Positions 33,839 to 45,702 of a DNA stretch of 64,000 nt are shown here, in pieces. The first letter of the stretch is position 1. Each line of letters opens with the position of its first letter. The notes beneath the pieces were generated by a model. That model was not told where the DNA came from. It worked only from the letters and a program-made list of their open reading frames with translations, and did not search any database. A program made the translations under genes and the position numbers. The stretch is from Phlebotomus papatasi (taxonomy: Eukaryota; Arthropoda; Insecta; Diptera; Psychodidae), in contig NC_077222.1 of the NCBI RefSeq assembly GCF_024763615.1, forward strand, positions 59,272,001 through 59,336,000. Reading direction: 5' to 3'.

Positions 33839-36503
33839 ATGATTTTCGCGATATAGAAAAACAATTAAAACGACTCATTGAAAAGATTATTGTTTATTAA
33901 TATTTGATTTATTACAAAAAAATGAAATTTTTTCATTTAAAAATTTTCATTTAAAAATTTGTACAAATTCAACTCGTAGGATTGAATTTTCGTAGATCCT
34001 TTAAAAATAAATTGTAGATTTATTTAAAATAAAAAAAGGTCACTAATATCTGTTAACACGTGAGTACAGCTTTTTATTAATTGAAGTGTTTGAAAAAGGA
34101 TTTTTAGCATAATTTTATTATACGAAGATATGCAATTTTTTAGTTAAATTTATTTTATTATTATTATTTATTGCACCTGAGCATTTTGGAAGAAAAAAGC
34201 GCAACTTTCGGGCGACTCAAGCTTCGAACGATTCCTTTTTTTATATGTGTTTATATTAATTTAACCCATTATAATATTATATTTTAAGAGCTAGGTCTAC
34301 TCCAATGTCCCAAATTTTCAGAAAATATAGGTGAAATTCAGACCATAGAAAAAAATGTGTTGTCTGAAGGTAGCGTGGTTTTCCTAGTGAGAAATAGTGG
34401 AAAATAGGCTACCAGAGCTTACCACGTACAGTCCACCGAAAAAATACAAAGCATTGTAAAGTAGTTGTGCTAAAAACAGAATGTCCGTTTAATCTCCATA
34501 GTCAATCCTTTCTATGTATTATACAACATGTCAATAAGGCCAGTTCAATATTTTAAAAATGAGAAACTTGTGACAACTGACTACAGAAAAAGAGTTATGA
34601 GAAATATAAAATTAAAGCTTTATGGAATTACGAGTGTCACGTAGACTACATAAAGATATAAACATTAAAAGATTTATAATAAACATAAAAATTTGGACAT
34701 TCATTTGAAAAAAAACCTCGTAGTATACACGATTACTCATGTAGATTGATCGGAAGTAAAAAAAAAACAAGGAAAAGCAATAATATCTATTGGGATGTAA
34801 GTAAATCTTGTGCTTGAACGAAGAATTTTTGGAAAAAGTGAAATTTAGATTTTTGGGAGAAATTTATACAAAATATTTTTTTTTTCCAGAAATTTTACCA
34901 AACGTTCCATCTGGTAATTAAAACATGTACAACACACATAAAAAAATTTACTCTAAATTTAAAACCATATGAGACCTCGGGAACTTAAATTGGATGGGAA
35001 TCCCCGTAGCGTTTGATTTTAGAAGCTTTGGACGAATGAAATTAAGTAAAATTCCTAACTCTTTCAGCGTTAACAGAAAAATTAATAGTGTCTTGAGATT
35101 CGCAAATTACAACTGAAACTTAATGGTCGAGGATTTGGAATCAGGACCTGTGAAAGTGCAGCTTTCAAAGGTGCACCTTTGAAAGTGGGGCACCTTTAAA
35201 ATTAGAATTTTTCACCTATTTTTAAATAAAATTGAGCCTTATCATGATTTAATTTAGCTGCACAAACAGTTTAAGAAGCTAAATTACATTATGATATGTC
35301 TCAGTCCCAATTTCAAAGGTGCCCCACTTTCAAATGTGCTCCACTTCCCTCTATAGTGCTCGTAGTGATAGAGGAAACAAAAAAAGCGTTGAGATAAGTA
35401 AATTGTTTTTTTTTATATATTTATTATAGTAAACTTAGTAGAATTTTTTGAAAGATCAAATATCAAGTAATACAATATATATTGTCTTTCATTGTTTCGT
35501 TATGATCTTGTTTAAGATTGAAGAAATAAGTTTACATGCAGAATCAAATTGTTTTAACACATCCTTTTTGGTATTTGCAATATATTTCACGAGATATTTT
35601 TTATTATTTTTGACAAATTATTATTAGAAGACATTATCCTTCATATTACATTAAAATCGTATAGATTGATTTTTTTAATATTAAATTTCTATTTCTATTT
35701 CACTAATGGTTTAATGCAAAATATTCCCAATAGTTTACTCTCTTGTGTTACCCTAAAAATAATTTAGACAATTGATGAAATTTGAGGCAATTGTTGCATT
35801 TTCAATTTTTCAACGACACTTCTCCGGGGTTGCAATTGCAAATCTATTGTCCTGACATTTGACCGTTGGTCAAAAGCTCTTTTTGTTATTCATTGACCAT
35901 TAGTGACACCTTTGATGTGGCCTTTTTGACCCACATCTGTCGATGGGAAAAATAATTCAAATAAATACATTCGAAGTCTCAATTTAGGTCGTGTTGGCAG
36001 GTTAGAATTCCTAAAATTTTTCTCCATGGAAAAATTAATGGTAAAAATGGTAATTGCAGAAAATGCAAAGAGTTAATTGCATGTTATGTGCGTTGCATTT
36101 TTGGGAACTGTGGACAATTAGTGGAGAAAGAATTTTAACCGTTTTCTGATTTGTTGGTGACATAAGAAAAATGAAAATACAACGGTCTTCCGTTTTGCAC
36201 ATATATCATAAATTTTTCTGACAAAATGGGATGAAGAAACTATCGGGAAGTTGCATTGCTTGGTGTGTGAAAAATTTTATATATTAAATCGTGGCAAAAT
36301 CAGTGAATTCAGGAGCGATTTTTATTTTTGGGAGGGAAGGTCAACAATGTTTCCAACAATTGGTCCAAAGTCGAAGGGTCACACCATTAGACAATACATT
36401 GAGTGACCAAAAGAGGGTTACATTTGTAATACGTTCAATATTATTTTATTTTTTGCCATCTCTTTCATCCTCTCATGTGAAATTTAGTTCGATTTTTCCC
36501 AAA
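33839..36503. other. Intergenic, no gene recognised
   Basis: AT-rich. It holds a remnant similar to 12222 (at 34195) and MITE K copy 1. From about 35800 base composition becomes less AT-rich towards the candidate exon at 36504. Confidence 0.45.
35177..35336. mobile_element. MITE family K, copy 1
   Basis: Inverted arms CTTTGAAAGTGGGGCACCTT (35177) and AAAGGTGCCCCACTTTCAAA (to 35333). The centre contains TTGAGCCTTATCATGATTTA and ATTTAGCT, shared with the diverged copy at 50173-50356. An extra GAAAGTGCAGCTTTC arm lies just left of the element. Confidence 0.55.
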
Positions 36504-36607
36504 ATGGGATTTGGTGTGGTCCGTTTTCAATCGATCCTTTTGTTGTTGTGCGCCAATATTTTATTGTCACCATCGACAGCTTCCTGGTTGGACTTTAAGA
36601 ATATCTA
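36504..36607 (+). CDS. Possible first coding exon of a secreted protein
   Basis: CCCAAAATGG at 36504 is a near-ideal insect start context. The 34 codons read MGFGVVRF, then a hydrophobic core (QSILLLLCANILLSPSTAS), then WLDFKNI, which looks like a signal peptide plus a short mature start. The exon would end at a consensus donor TA|GTGAGT (36608). Without splicing, translation stops at that TAG. No downstream exon could be identified before the Rh50 gene on the other strand, so the partner exons would have to be distant or this is chance. Not assigned to a family. Confidence 0.3.
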
Positions 36608-37275
36608 GTGAGTGACCCCTCCTTGATCCATGGCCCTGGACGTGTTTCTCTGATTTGGGTTTCCTCTTGCAACAAAAATAATACAATCTCACAAATAAAT
36701 CATCGTGGCTCTTTCTGGCGCTATGCTTTGGAGAGAAAAATCACCAACAAATGTAATCCCGTATAATGCTCTTACCACTCATTATCCACATAGAATTGAA
36801 AACTATATGATATATATATCTGTGTATGCTAGAGAAAAAGGGCATGAAAATTTTCAACTGAATTTTTACAATTGACCATGTCCGATTGCCCTGTGATTTT
36901 ATTTTTCTTATCATTTTTCTCTTTTAAATTCTCTTTATTCTGCTGCCTATCAAAAATATCCAATATGGGTAAGACAAAATAGGACTCGCAAAGTTATATG
37001 TTTGATGAAGTAAATTGTACTTTGCAGATTGCTTGAACTACAAACATATCTGAAAAATATTTTTTTGTACTTTTGAAAAATTGAGACGCTCACAGAGTAA
37101 AAGGAGTATCGTTATTACAATAGTCAGTAAACCAACAAACATTGCCCAAAGTCAAGGAAAGACTAGCAAGTGATTGTAAATATTACCCAAGTAACAAAAA
37201 CTATTCTTCACAACACGAATTTTAGTAATTCTAACTTCGACAATTTTTTTCTCTGTTTAGGCTAGGTTCACAATA

Positions 37276-37515
37276 TTAACACTAAACCTACCAAGACCTG
37301 GTAAAATTGACCGGTTTAAAATTAACACATATTTGAACGATACAATGTCACTATAAAACTTTATAAATTTCTTAAAATATGCATGTAATATGTTTTTTAG
37401 TGTTTAAATTTTAATTTTTTTCTTTTCCAAGAAAAATTTGTAGAGTATCCTACGCTACCGCGGTTTCTCATTTGACCGAAAAACGACCAAAAACGGTCGG
37501 TAGGTTTAGTGTTAA
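37276..37515. mobile_element. TTAA/CACTA-ended MITE family D, copy 1
   Basis: Perfect ends TTAACACTAAACCTACC (37276) and GGTAGGTTTAGTGTTAA (to 37515). Internal blocks AAATTGACCGGTTT and CGACCAAAAACGGTCGG are shared with the copies at 38181-38416 and 44104-44348. Confidence 0.85.
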
Positions 37516-37564
37516 ATGAAGACTCTTTTGATCTGCAATTTGGTTGATTATACCGTGTCATCAC

Positions 37565-37820
37565 TACACTGAGAGAAATCCGGAAAAGTTAAAATAACAT
37601 TCCGGAAATGTTAATTTTACTCTGCAGTATTGATCCGAAATCGGTGTAAATATTACTCTTTTTAGGTGTATTAGGGGTTAAAGTAACCCTTTTCCATGTT
37701 AATTTTACCCTTAAAAATGTGTAAAATTAACATTAAAAAATTTTGATATATTTTTACACCTAAAAAGTGTTAAAGTTATGAGGAAAAAAAGTTAATCGCA
37801 CCCTCTTTTTTCTCAGTGTA
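37565..37820. mobile_element. MITE family A, copy 2
   Basis: The best preserved copy: TACACTGAGAGAAATCCGG at the left and TTTTTTCTCAGTGTA at the right. Its right end merges with the GTGTAGACGC end of a family E element. Confidence 0.88.
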
Positions 37821-37957
37821 GACGCACTTAAACAATGAGAGCGATTTTTGTAAAAATATACTTTTTTAAAAAAAAAATCCACTATCATTTTAAACGGAAA
37901 TGTCAAAACTTTTTAAAAAGACAATTTTTGACAATGCTTCCAGTGTGTAGAGGCCAT
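37815..37957. mobile_element. MITE family E, copy 2
   Basis: Ends GTGTAGACGCACTT and TCCAGTGTGTAGAGGCC with GACAATTTTTGACAA near the right, matching the family at 44521. It directly abuts or overlaps MITE A copy 2, which probably inserted at its edge. Confidence 0.6.
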
Positions 37958-37987
37958 AATAGTTGACATCGCCGCTTAGGCACTTAA

Positions 37988-38109
37988 GGGCCTTGACAAA
38001 CCTGAGGATTAGCCGAGAGACTGCTTAGCATAATTATATATGAAATAATCGTTAAACATCATTTTCCACTAAGTCGTCTCTCGGCTTAAGTCGTAAGTGT
38101 GTCTAGGGC
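37988..38109. mobile_element. MITE family C, copy 1
   Basis: A ~120-bp element with imperfect ~45-bp inverted arms: GGGCCTTGACAAACCTGAGG, then AGCCGAGAGAC at the left, and GTCTCTCGGCTTAAGTCGTA, then GTGTCTAGGGC at the right. A second copy in opposite orientation lies at 46394-46524. Confidence 0.75.
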
Positions 38110-38180
38110 ATAACTTACATACACTTTGATTGTTGTGAAATTAGGTAACATTTTAGTCATCTTGTTAACGTTAAATACAT

Positions 38181-38416
38181 TTAATATTATACCTACCGAC
38201 CGTTTTTGGTCATTTTTCTTAGCACGCTCGGTCAAACGACAAACCGCGCTAGGTAGAACATTGAATAAATTTATCTTGCAAAAGAGGAAAAAATTGAAAT
38301 TTAAACATTGAAAATATATTAATATTTGAAGAAGACATTCAAAAAGTTTGATAGTGTATCATTTAAATATGTGTTAATTTTAAAAAGTTTTTAAAGGTCT
38401 TTGTAGGTTTAGTGTT
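38181..38416. mobile_element. MITE family D, copy 2 (degraded left end)
   Basis: The left end TTAATATTATACCTACCGAC is a mutated version of TTAACACTAAACCTACC. The right end GTAGGTTTAGTGTTA is intact. The GACCGTTTTTGGTC block is shared with the other copies. Confidence 0.8.
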
Positions 38417-39920
38417 ACACGTCATCTTTATATGTTAATGTCGCGCTTCAGGCATAATGTGCCACTTGGGTAGTTAAACCTTTCAGCATAAGTTGTTAAT
38501 ATTATAAAAAAGATATTTCCTCATATATATTTTCCAGCATTAAAAAATTCTCTTCCTTACACGAATAATATTTTAAAAACTTTATAAGAAAAGATATTCA
38601 TATCTAGCCATATCTGCGTACTACCATAAAGTATTATACACATCAGCAATAACAAATTGAAATTAGTCAGCAGAAAAATTAAATTTGAGCAGTTGCTTAA
38701 TTTAAAACTTAAAACTTAATTTAAAAGCAGTAAAAATTCTCATACTAGTTATGTATAAGACTTATTTTTTGTAATGATAATAGGATTTTATTTACTAAAA
38801 TATATTGTTTGATTGACCACATTTATTTTCTTACGACTATTTTTTTTAATTTTTAACAGATCGAATTTAAGTTTTTACTGACCGAATTTCAGTTTTTAGT
38901 GCTCATTTATTTTTACCCTATTATTCTAATTGCCAATGATAGTAACTCCATGACTGCAGTTGACTCCAGGAGAATGAAAATTTTTAACGTCAAGTTATGT
39001 CGAATTTCAAAATTTAAATAATTTCATAATTCAATGTTCTGAATTAAAATTAAATTCTTGTTGGAAAAATATAGGGCACCATATCCACCAGCACAAGAAA
39101 GACAGAAAATTATTTTTGAAACAAAAGAAAGTAAATAAAATGCAGATAAGTAGAATTAACACAAATGTGAGTGAAAATATACAACTGAATAATTCTATAA
39201 AAAAAAAGAAAATGCAAAATCAATAGTTTGCAATATTGCTTTCACATGTGAGTCACAAAAGTTGGATGAAGCAATAAAAGCGAGCATGAGCTTCATGTTG
39301 ACTCTTGAATTGTTTCCTTCTTGTGTGCTCAAATCAATAAAGATTTTCAATCAGTGTGGACAATGGTTGAGAAGTGCAAATAAGCGTAGAAAAAGTGATG
39401 AGCCATTCCATATTTTTCCCTGATAACAAGGGACAATGGTTAGTTTTTTCTTGTCTTTTTCTCCCAAACTTCCCAAATAGATCATCAACAAATATATTCA
39501 GCAGAGTCCCAAGTTCAACCTTTCACACATTCACCAAAACTTTATTTTGTCCGAGGCTTTATTACTATCGTCAAGTAATTTTTTTCAACACAACAATTAC
39601 ATGTTATTATTGTACACAGATTTTATAATTAAGATCCACTGAAGTAAAATTATGAATTTCTTTGAAATAAAATTTATGCTATAATGGTTAGAATATTTTG
39701 AAGGTATTGATATACTGGAGCAGTTAATTTGTCGCAAGATAATGCTAATAAATGAAATAAACATAGACAAATCGAAGATCAACTTAAATAGATTTTCGTA
39801 TGAGAAGTGACTTAATGCTATAAGTAAATAACTCTGAGAGATTTGGCAATATCTTGCGAATTAGATTGAATATTTAACAGTAAAAAGCACGTTAGGTAAT
39901 AGATGATAGATGTTGTGTAT
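38417..39920. other. Intergenic, 3' of Rh50
   Basis: No gene seen. TTTATT at 39558-39563 (AATAAA on the minus strand) is a possible Rh50 poly(A) signal about 360 nt past its stop. The rest is AT-rich. Confidence 0.4.
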
Positions 39921-40103
39921 CTAGGGGGCTGGAACCTCCCATGAATCTTCATCGTCATAGTGCTTATCTCTGGGAATCATACGAGCACTCGGAGATTTTA
40001 GGAAAGCCCCCGTTAAAAGTCCACCAACAATTGCAATAGCGACTGTTGAGATAATTCCAAGCAATTGATATCCCGCTTGTTCAGCAGCATTGCGTCCATA
40101 TCC
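39921..40103 (-). CDS. Rh50: Rh50 exon 4
   Basis: After a 68-nt intron (acceptor CTTTTCTAG), 60 codons give GYGRNAAEQAGYQLLGI, the last membrane segment (ISTVAIAIVGGLLTGAF) and the cytosolic tail with KHYDDEDSWEVPAP before TAG. Too short to stand out as an open frame; supported by frame, splice sites and family fit. Confidence 0.92.
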   Translation of the reverse strand, partial: GYGRNAAEQAGYQLLGIISTVAIAIVGGLLTGAFLKSPSARMIPRDKHYDDEDSWEVPAP

Positions 40104-41597
40104 CTAGAAAAGCAGATTTATCCATGGCATCAGAACTAATATTCTGAACTAACAAAAGTTAAGATATTTACCCCAAAAGGCGTAGGTTCTGAATGATGGT
40201 CCTCACTTAAAGTCGAATTTGAATCAATCATGGCTGGAAAGATGTCATAGAGTGAGTTTCCATATTCGTTCTTCGTTGCTGCAGCCGCGAATATTGCTGA
40301 GAATATGGCAGAGAGTACAGCTGGCATTCCATGGAGATTGTGTACACCACAAGTGTCTCCCAAACGGAGTTTTTCCAACATCTTGGGACTTAAATATCTA
40401 TAACCTAGAACTGAAAGCAGTCCCGCTAACGATCCAATTAGAACTGCCCCATAAGGATGAATCAGAAGATTGCAGACTGATCCCACGGCTACTCCTCCAG
40501 CCAAGGTTGAATTCTGAACATGAACCATATCCAATTTGTGCTCATGGCTTACAAGAACCGACAAGATAAACGTAACTACTGTTGCAGCTGCCAATCCCAA
40601 ATAAGTATTCAGAATTGCTCGTTCTTGATCAGCACCCGAAACAAGAGCTGAATTGAAACTTGGCCAGAAGATCCAGAGGAAAATTGTGCCGACCATGGCG
40701 AAAATGTCTGATGTATAAGATGGTCCTTCAAGGTTGTTTGTCAGTGCTAGATCACTCTTTTTTGGTCGAAGGACAAAGCTAACGGCCAGACCAAAGTATG
40801 CTCCAAAAGCATGTACTGTTATTGATCCTCCAACATCTGTGATCTTCATGTATTCCAGCTGAAGATATTCGTTAGCAGCGAATATTGCTATTTCGAACAG
40901 GCCCATCACAAGGAGCTGGATAGGTGTTGTTCTGCCCAACAGGGCTCCCATTGAAATTAATACAGTTGCAGCTGCAATATCTGCTCCAATCATTCCACCT
41001 AAAGTAAGTCTAAATAATATGAAAAATATTTACAATTAGGTAATATTGGGCACTTAAAGGGTTATAAATAGTATTACGATGGTTGTATGATGTAAGTTTT
41101 ACGGGTTTGATTTGAATTTACATCTTAGCCAACATACATTTTCTATCATTAGAAATGTTCGAATCTTGTCAAAAGTGAGTTTCATTGTATTTAAGTACTA
41201 TAGGGCTTAATATTAATAGAAGCCCTGTAATAGGGCTTCTATATATGCTTGTGTAAGAAAAAAGTCATATTTAGCAGTCTCTACTGTAGTAAAACCTAGC
41301 TCTTCTATGTGATGTCGTTTGGTGCATTTATTACTGTAAGATCAATTATAGTTTCTAGGGCACTCAATGGGTCGTAGAGCACTCGCTCTATTATGCAAGT
41401 GTCCCGGGTTCAAGTCCCCTTAAGTTTACCAGAAATTTTTCCATAGTTAAAGGTGTTCGAATTGTATCCAGTGAACTTCACTGCACTTGATTCCACGAGG
41501 CATATTGATAACCCCACCCCATCCCTGTATAAGAAAAATGGTTGTTCCGAACCCCCTTATGAGAAGGCTTAAGTTCCTCTATGAAACGTTGTGCCAC

Positions 41598-41688
<91 letters not shown>

Positions 41689-44600
41689 CATTATTATTAT
41701 TATTATTATTAATTATAGTTTCTATTTTAAAAAATCTTGGGAAGTTACAGGGTTTTTATATTCTTTGGTAACTGAAATGAGTGTTTTTAATAATGTGCAC
41801 TTGTAACTCTCTTCTTTAAGTATCCATTGTGGACTAAATTTGTCATCACCCATCCTACTCCATAAGCAGTAAACATGTTAGTTTAAAGGTTTTCTATTCC
41901 TAAACTAAATGTAGGCAGCCTTATTTTTATTTTTTTTTTAATTTATCAAAGTTCAGATCAACCAAGAAAATTTAAAAAAGGTCAGAATTTAAAGCTTTTT
42001 GTTACAAAATGTGTAACCATTCAATGCTTTATTTTAGAATGCAATTCCTGACAACATAATGTGTAGGGGAAAGTGACCATGCTTGATACGATCCAAGCTT
42101 GATAATAACTATTTTTTTCCTACGTTAATCAATAATTATGACTCACAGCAATATATTTTAATAGCTGGTCCTAAGCCTCACACTTCCTAAAAAAAAATAG
42201 GATCCCAGCTCTTTTTCCCTAGTTTCAGGAAGCAAAAAATAAAAATGGGTCCAAAACTGTAATTTCGATACATGATATTTTATAAGTATTTCTTAATTAA
42301 TGTCGCTTTTCAGGAAAACTACTATCATAGGCACATAGAGGGTTCATCAGTATTAATATTTATGTAAAAATATTTTTACTTGGGGACACTGTTTTTGATG
42401 GTGGTGACAAATTCATAAATTCTACCTGTGTCCATCCTATATTTTAAGAAGGGTCCATGAATGATAATTTAAATGTAGAAACTCTATCATTAGATGTGAT
42501 TCTTTCATAATTACACCTATTGTAATCCTCCAATTTTATCGACAATTGACATAGCCTTCAACCCTGTTGCCTGAATTTCAAGGTTGCAGAGAGACATTTT
42601 CATGGACTCAAAGTGAAAAAATGGTTTTCGCTAGCGCCCTAATGTCATAAAAACATGGCTTAGAAAAATTAGATAAAAGTTATTTTAAAACTAATAACCA
42701 GTCGTACAAACGATTTAAGCAGATAGATTAGAGTTCCGCCTAAATATTGATATGCATTTTTTTGTATCCGGTGAAATTTTTACAGTGAAAATGGGCCTCC
42801 GAATTGTCGAATCAATTATTATACAGGAAGGCCCCGGACCAAACTTGTATAAAAATCGCCACTGAATTTCCATTTTCTTCTTGAAGAAAATCTAAGATTT
42901 TTCAAGAACTATTTGAGGTGGGATTATGAACCTAATAAGTGAGACATTTTTTTGTCATATTGGAGGAATCGCTTCGGTCTGTGTGATACTCAGAAAATAA
43001 TTACAAACCTTGGAAATCATTTTACAGTATCAAGCATGGGAACTTTCCCCTATGTATGAAGATTTCCATGCAACTGCAGTGGAATTGTTGAAGAAAGTAT
43101 CCGTCTGAATGCGGCAACAAAATCTGTAAATCCTTCTACTGAGTTGAATGAAAATTTAATCTTACTTTTTTGGAAAAGATTTAAGTTTTCGATCTACTTG
43201 ACCTAAAAGCTTTCACGGATTGCGTTGCATTGAATTGTAGGAGATTTTCTCCTACAATTCTATTTAGTTCCTAAATTGAACACAGAAATTGTGAAACGTG
43301 GAAATCGTGGATATATAAGGCTAAATTGTTTATTTTACAGGAAATTAAATCTGAAAATGAGGGTAAAAAACCATGTCTGATAGTGACATAGATGTTTAAA
43401 AAGGAAGAAGAAGATAAATTTTCTCACATTTAAAAGGCGAGCATTCTTCTTCAATTTCATCTCTATTTTTCAGAAACAACGGATTTGATTTAAAAGCACC
43501 GACCATATATCTTATACACTGGTAAAAATAAAAGGGTCAAATTGACCATTTTCAAAAGGATGGATCGTATTTGACCCTTTGAAAGGTTCACTTTTGTATC
43601 TCTTGAAATTTAGTATGCACATTTATCACGAATAATCATGTTTTATTGTAAACTTATTACAGATATCATATTTCTCTCATTTGAGCGAACACCAAAGATC
43701 ACTTTTTCATTGTTTTTTTATTCGTTTATTCCGGAATTAAATAGATGTCAAAACCGTGACCCTTTCGAAGGGTACCTGGTGACCCTTTCAAAGAGTCAAA
43801 TATGATCCATCCTTTGGAAAAGGGTCAATTTGACCCTTTTATTTTTACCAGTGTACTTTAATATAACCGCCTCAATTGTACGTAAAATAACGTGCAATAA
43901 AAACCACTAGCAAGGCAAGAAAATATTTTGAATATTTTCACTTGAACCCTTAAGATGTAAAGACGCTTCTTAACTTCTTTTTCAATCTTCTCCTCAACAA
44001 ACAAAATTTTAACATTTTAAAACACTAAAATTGTACGAATTTCCTTTAATTTTCTTCTCAATAAATTTAATTATATTCATCACCACATTTGCTGAAGCAA
44101 TGATTAACACTAAACCTACCGACCGTTTTTGGTCGTTTTTCGGTCAAATGACAAACCACGTTAGGGTAGGATACTCAACAAATTGGTCTTGGAGAAAAAA
44201 GCAAAAAAGGAAAATTTGAACACTGAAAAATATATTACATGCATATATTAAGAAATTCATAAAATTGGATAGTGGCATTGTACCGTTTCAATAAAGTGTT
44301 AATTTTAGACCGGTCAATTTGACCGGGTTTTGGTAGGTTTAATGTTAAAATGTTGAAGCCTATATGGATATGAAGTTTGAAGTCATCGCATCAGTGTTCT
44401 TTATCACTAATTCACAACTACACCAGATTTAGAAGATTTTAATTAAAAATTTTAGTTTTCACTATTTTCTTGATTTCCATTTGAAAATTCAAAGTCCTAT
44501 TCGAAGATTTAACATCTTATGGCCTCTACACATTGGGAGCAATTTTTGTCAAAAATTGCTTTTTTGAAGGAAATTCCCTGCAGCGTTGTAGGGGGAAACG

Positions 44601-45657
44601 TCAAATTTCTGTCAAAAACGCAATTTTTGACGAAAATTGCTCCCAATGTGTAGACGCCTTTATTCACCACGGCTTCTCTATAGGTCTTTTTTTTATACTT
44701 TTAACACTTTTAATTAATTAGTATTTTCATTAATAACCATCTTCACAAATCAAAAATAAAAAAAAAATCAAACAATATTTTTGTCAGCTCATAAAGACAT
44801 TACTTCATTTGAAACTATGCTTCATTGTCATACGATTGTTCACTTGTTCATTAAAAACTCAATATTTTAAAATTTACACAGCTGCACTAATATAGCAAAT
44901 TCTAATGGGAATTGTTAAAGCTAGATCTTATATAAAATGTTTAATGTAATGCAAAAAAAAAAATAAATTGGGGTTACCTAATTTTTCCATCTTCCATTTC
45001 AAAGCAGCCTCTTGCAATAAGGGCCCACTGCACCATGAGCGATGCCACCAGCAGATTGAATCCTGTCGCACTGTATCCATATTTTTTGAGGAAGGTCATT
45101 AAAAATCCAAAACCAATGAAGATCATGACATGAATGTCTTGAAAGTCTAATTATGGAGAAATTTAGATAAAAAGACAAAGTTATTTGGGAGGTAAACCTC
45201 AAACAAATTAGTGTTATAGAAAAGGGTCATTTAATGACTATCAATTAACTCTCTGGGGGAATTTGGTTAAAGTGTCTCCAAGTGGCAAAAAGCGTTTGTT
45301 GGCAAAATGGATAAATGTCAACTGTAATAGGTATTTTTGCCATGATTTAATCACAACAACAATTTATTTCCTCCTATAGTATACTGTGCAAACAATTGGT
45401 AAATTGATGAATGTTTAATGTGAATTGTTAGCATCCACTAATCCACTAGCTAGAAAATATTGGGCTTCCATGACTTTTAACATGGACAAGGGATACTCAC
45501 GTGGATAACTGCCCAAGTTTGTAGGCAGAGGATCTCCATCTTTGGCGGGCAATAGTTCTTTGCCGTATTCAGAGAAAGCCCCAAACACTATTCCAAAAAT
45601 TATTTGTACCACGAGAATGGCTATAAATCCCGTGAGGGTTGAAATTGGGGTCTGCAT
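39921..45657 (-). CDS. Rh50: Rh50-type ammonium/CO2 channel, four exons, 448 aa
   Basis: A complete Rh glycoprotein of the Amt/Rh family, a polytopic plasma-membrane channel for NH3/NH4+ and possibly CO2. Exons (minus strand): 45657-45501, 45146-44978, 41009-40172, 40103-39921. All joins keep frame and use GT/AG; the 41009 acceptor was chosen over a nearby TTTAG because only it restores the frame (GKIRLTLGGMIGAD). Signatures: YPHFQDIHVMIFIGFGFLMT, GGSITVHAFGAYFGL (pore-type His175), LFLWIFWPSFNSA-type segment, LDMVHVQNSTLAGGVAVG, DTCGVHNLHGMP (His332/His335) and a short cytosolic acidic tail ending VPAP. About 11-12 hydrophobic segments are expected. The start MQTPISTLTGF at 45657 precedes TM1. 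The 4-kb third intron carries five mobile elements. Confidence 0.95.
40172..41009 (-). CDS. Rh50: Rh50 exon 3 (main pore exon)
   Basis: Holds the bulk of the channel from GGMIGADIAAATVLISMGAL to SEPTPFG, including both conserved histidine motifs and a luminal-type loop before the last segment (MIDSNSTLSEDHHSE; NST is a possible sequon). It ends in phase 0 at TTTGGG|GTAAAT. Confidence 0.95.
41344..41724 (+). mobile_element. tRNA-derived SINE (family S2) with (ATT)n tail and 14-bp target duplication
   Basis: The target duplication AATTATAGTTTCTA is perfect at 41344-41357 and 41711-41724. The body starts GGGCACTCAATGGG with a tRNA-like head (GTAGAGCACTCGCTCTATTA; B-box GGTTCAAGTCC at 41407-41417). 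A tRNA-unrelated body with a CATCCCTGTATAAGAAAAA block follows, then an (ATT)n tail. The insertion is in Rh50 intron 3, antisense to the gene. Confidence 0.9.
41598..41710 (+). repeat. (ATT)n microsatellite, ~37 units
   Basis: Almost pure ATT repeats, the grown tail of the S2 SINE. Open frames through it (poly-Ile/Leu/Tyr) are artefacts. Confidence 0.95.
42064..43052. mobile_element. TA-flanked element with GGGGAAAGT termini (family L), ~985 bp
   Basis: Left TAGGGGAAAGTGACCATGCT and right AGCATGGGAACTTTCCCCTA are inverted repeats of ~25 bp (extending into TTGATAC) flanked by TA. The interior is non-coding. Located in Rh50 intron 3. Confidence 0.75.
43515..43855. mobile_element. MITE family G, copy 1
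   Basis: Long perfect inverted ends TACACTGGTAAAAATAAAAG then GGTCAAATTGACC (43515) and their mirror to 43855. Inner arms GGATGGATC...GATCCATCC extend the pairing to about 65 bp. A diverged copy with a nested SINE lies at 50361-50881. Confidence 0.85.
44104..44348. mobile_element. MITE family D, copy 3
   Basis: TTAACACTAAACCTACCGAC at the left and TTGGTAGGTTTAATGTTAA at the right, with internal GACCGTTTTTGGTC and GACCGGTCAATTTGACCGG palindromic blocks. In Rh50 intron 3. Confidence 0.85.
44521..44658. mobile_element. MITE family E, copy 3 (best preserved)
   Basis: GGCCTCTACACATTGGGAGC then AATTTTTGTCAAAAATTGC pairs with its mirror ending TGTGTAGACGCC. The two arms cover most of the 138 bp, so the element is essentially one hairpin. 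Confidence 0.8.
44978..45146 (-). CDS. Rh50: Rh50 exon 2
   Basis: 55 full codons from FQDIHVMIF to EMEDGKI, covering TM2-TM3. The acceptor CATAATTAG and donor ATTAG|GTAACC leave split codons at both ends. The 354-bp intron 1 separates it from exon 1. Confidence 0.93.
45501..45657 (-). CDS. Rh50: Rh50 exon 1
   Basis: Encodes the N terminus, TM1 (about residues 9-28, GFIAILVVQIIFGIVFGAF) and the first extracellular loop. It ends within a His codon at CCAC|GTGAGT. The loop lacks an obvious N-glycosylation sequon. Confidence 0.93.
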
Positions 45658-45702
45658 CTTTACAATTTGTTTACAATTGGGGGAATAAATAGATTTATTG
45701 AC

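Noticed and set aside
41487..41806. Open frames with long Tyr/Leu/Ile runs
   Set aside because: They are translations of the (ATT)n SINE tail in different frames.
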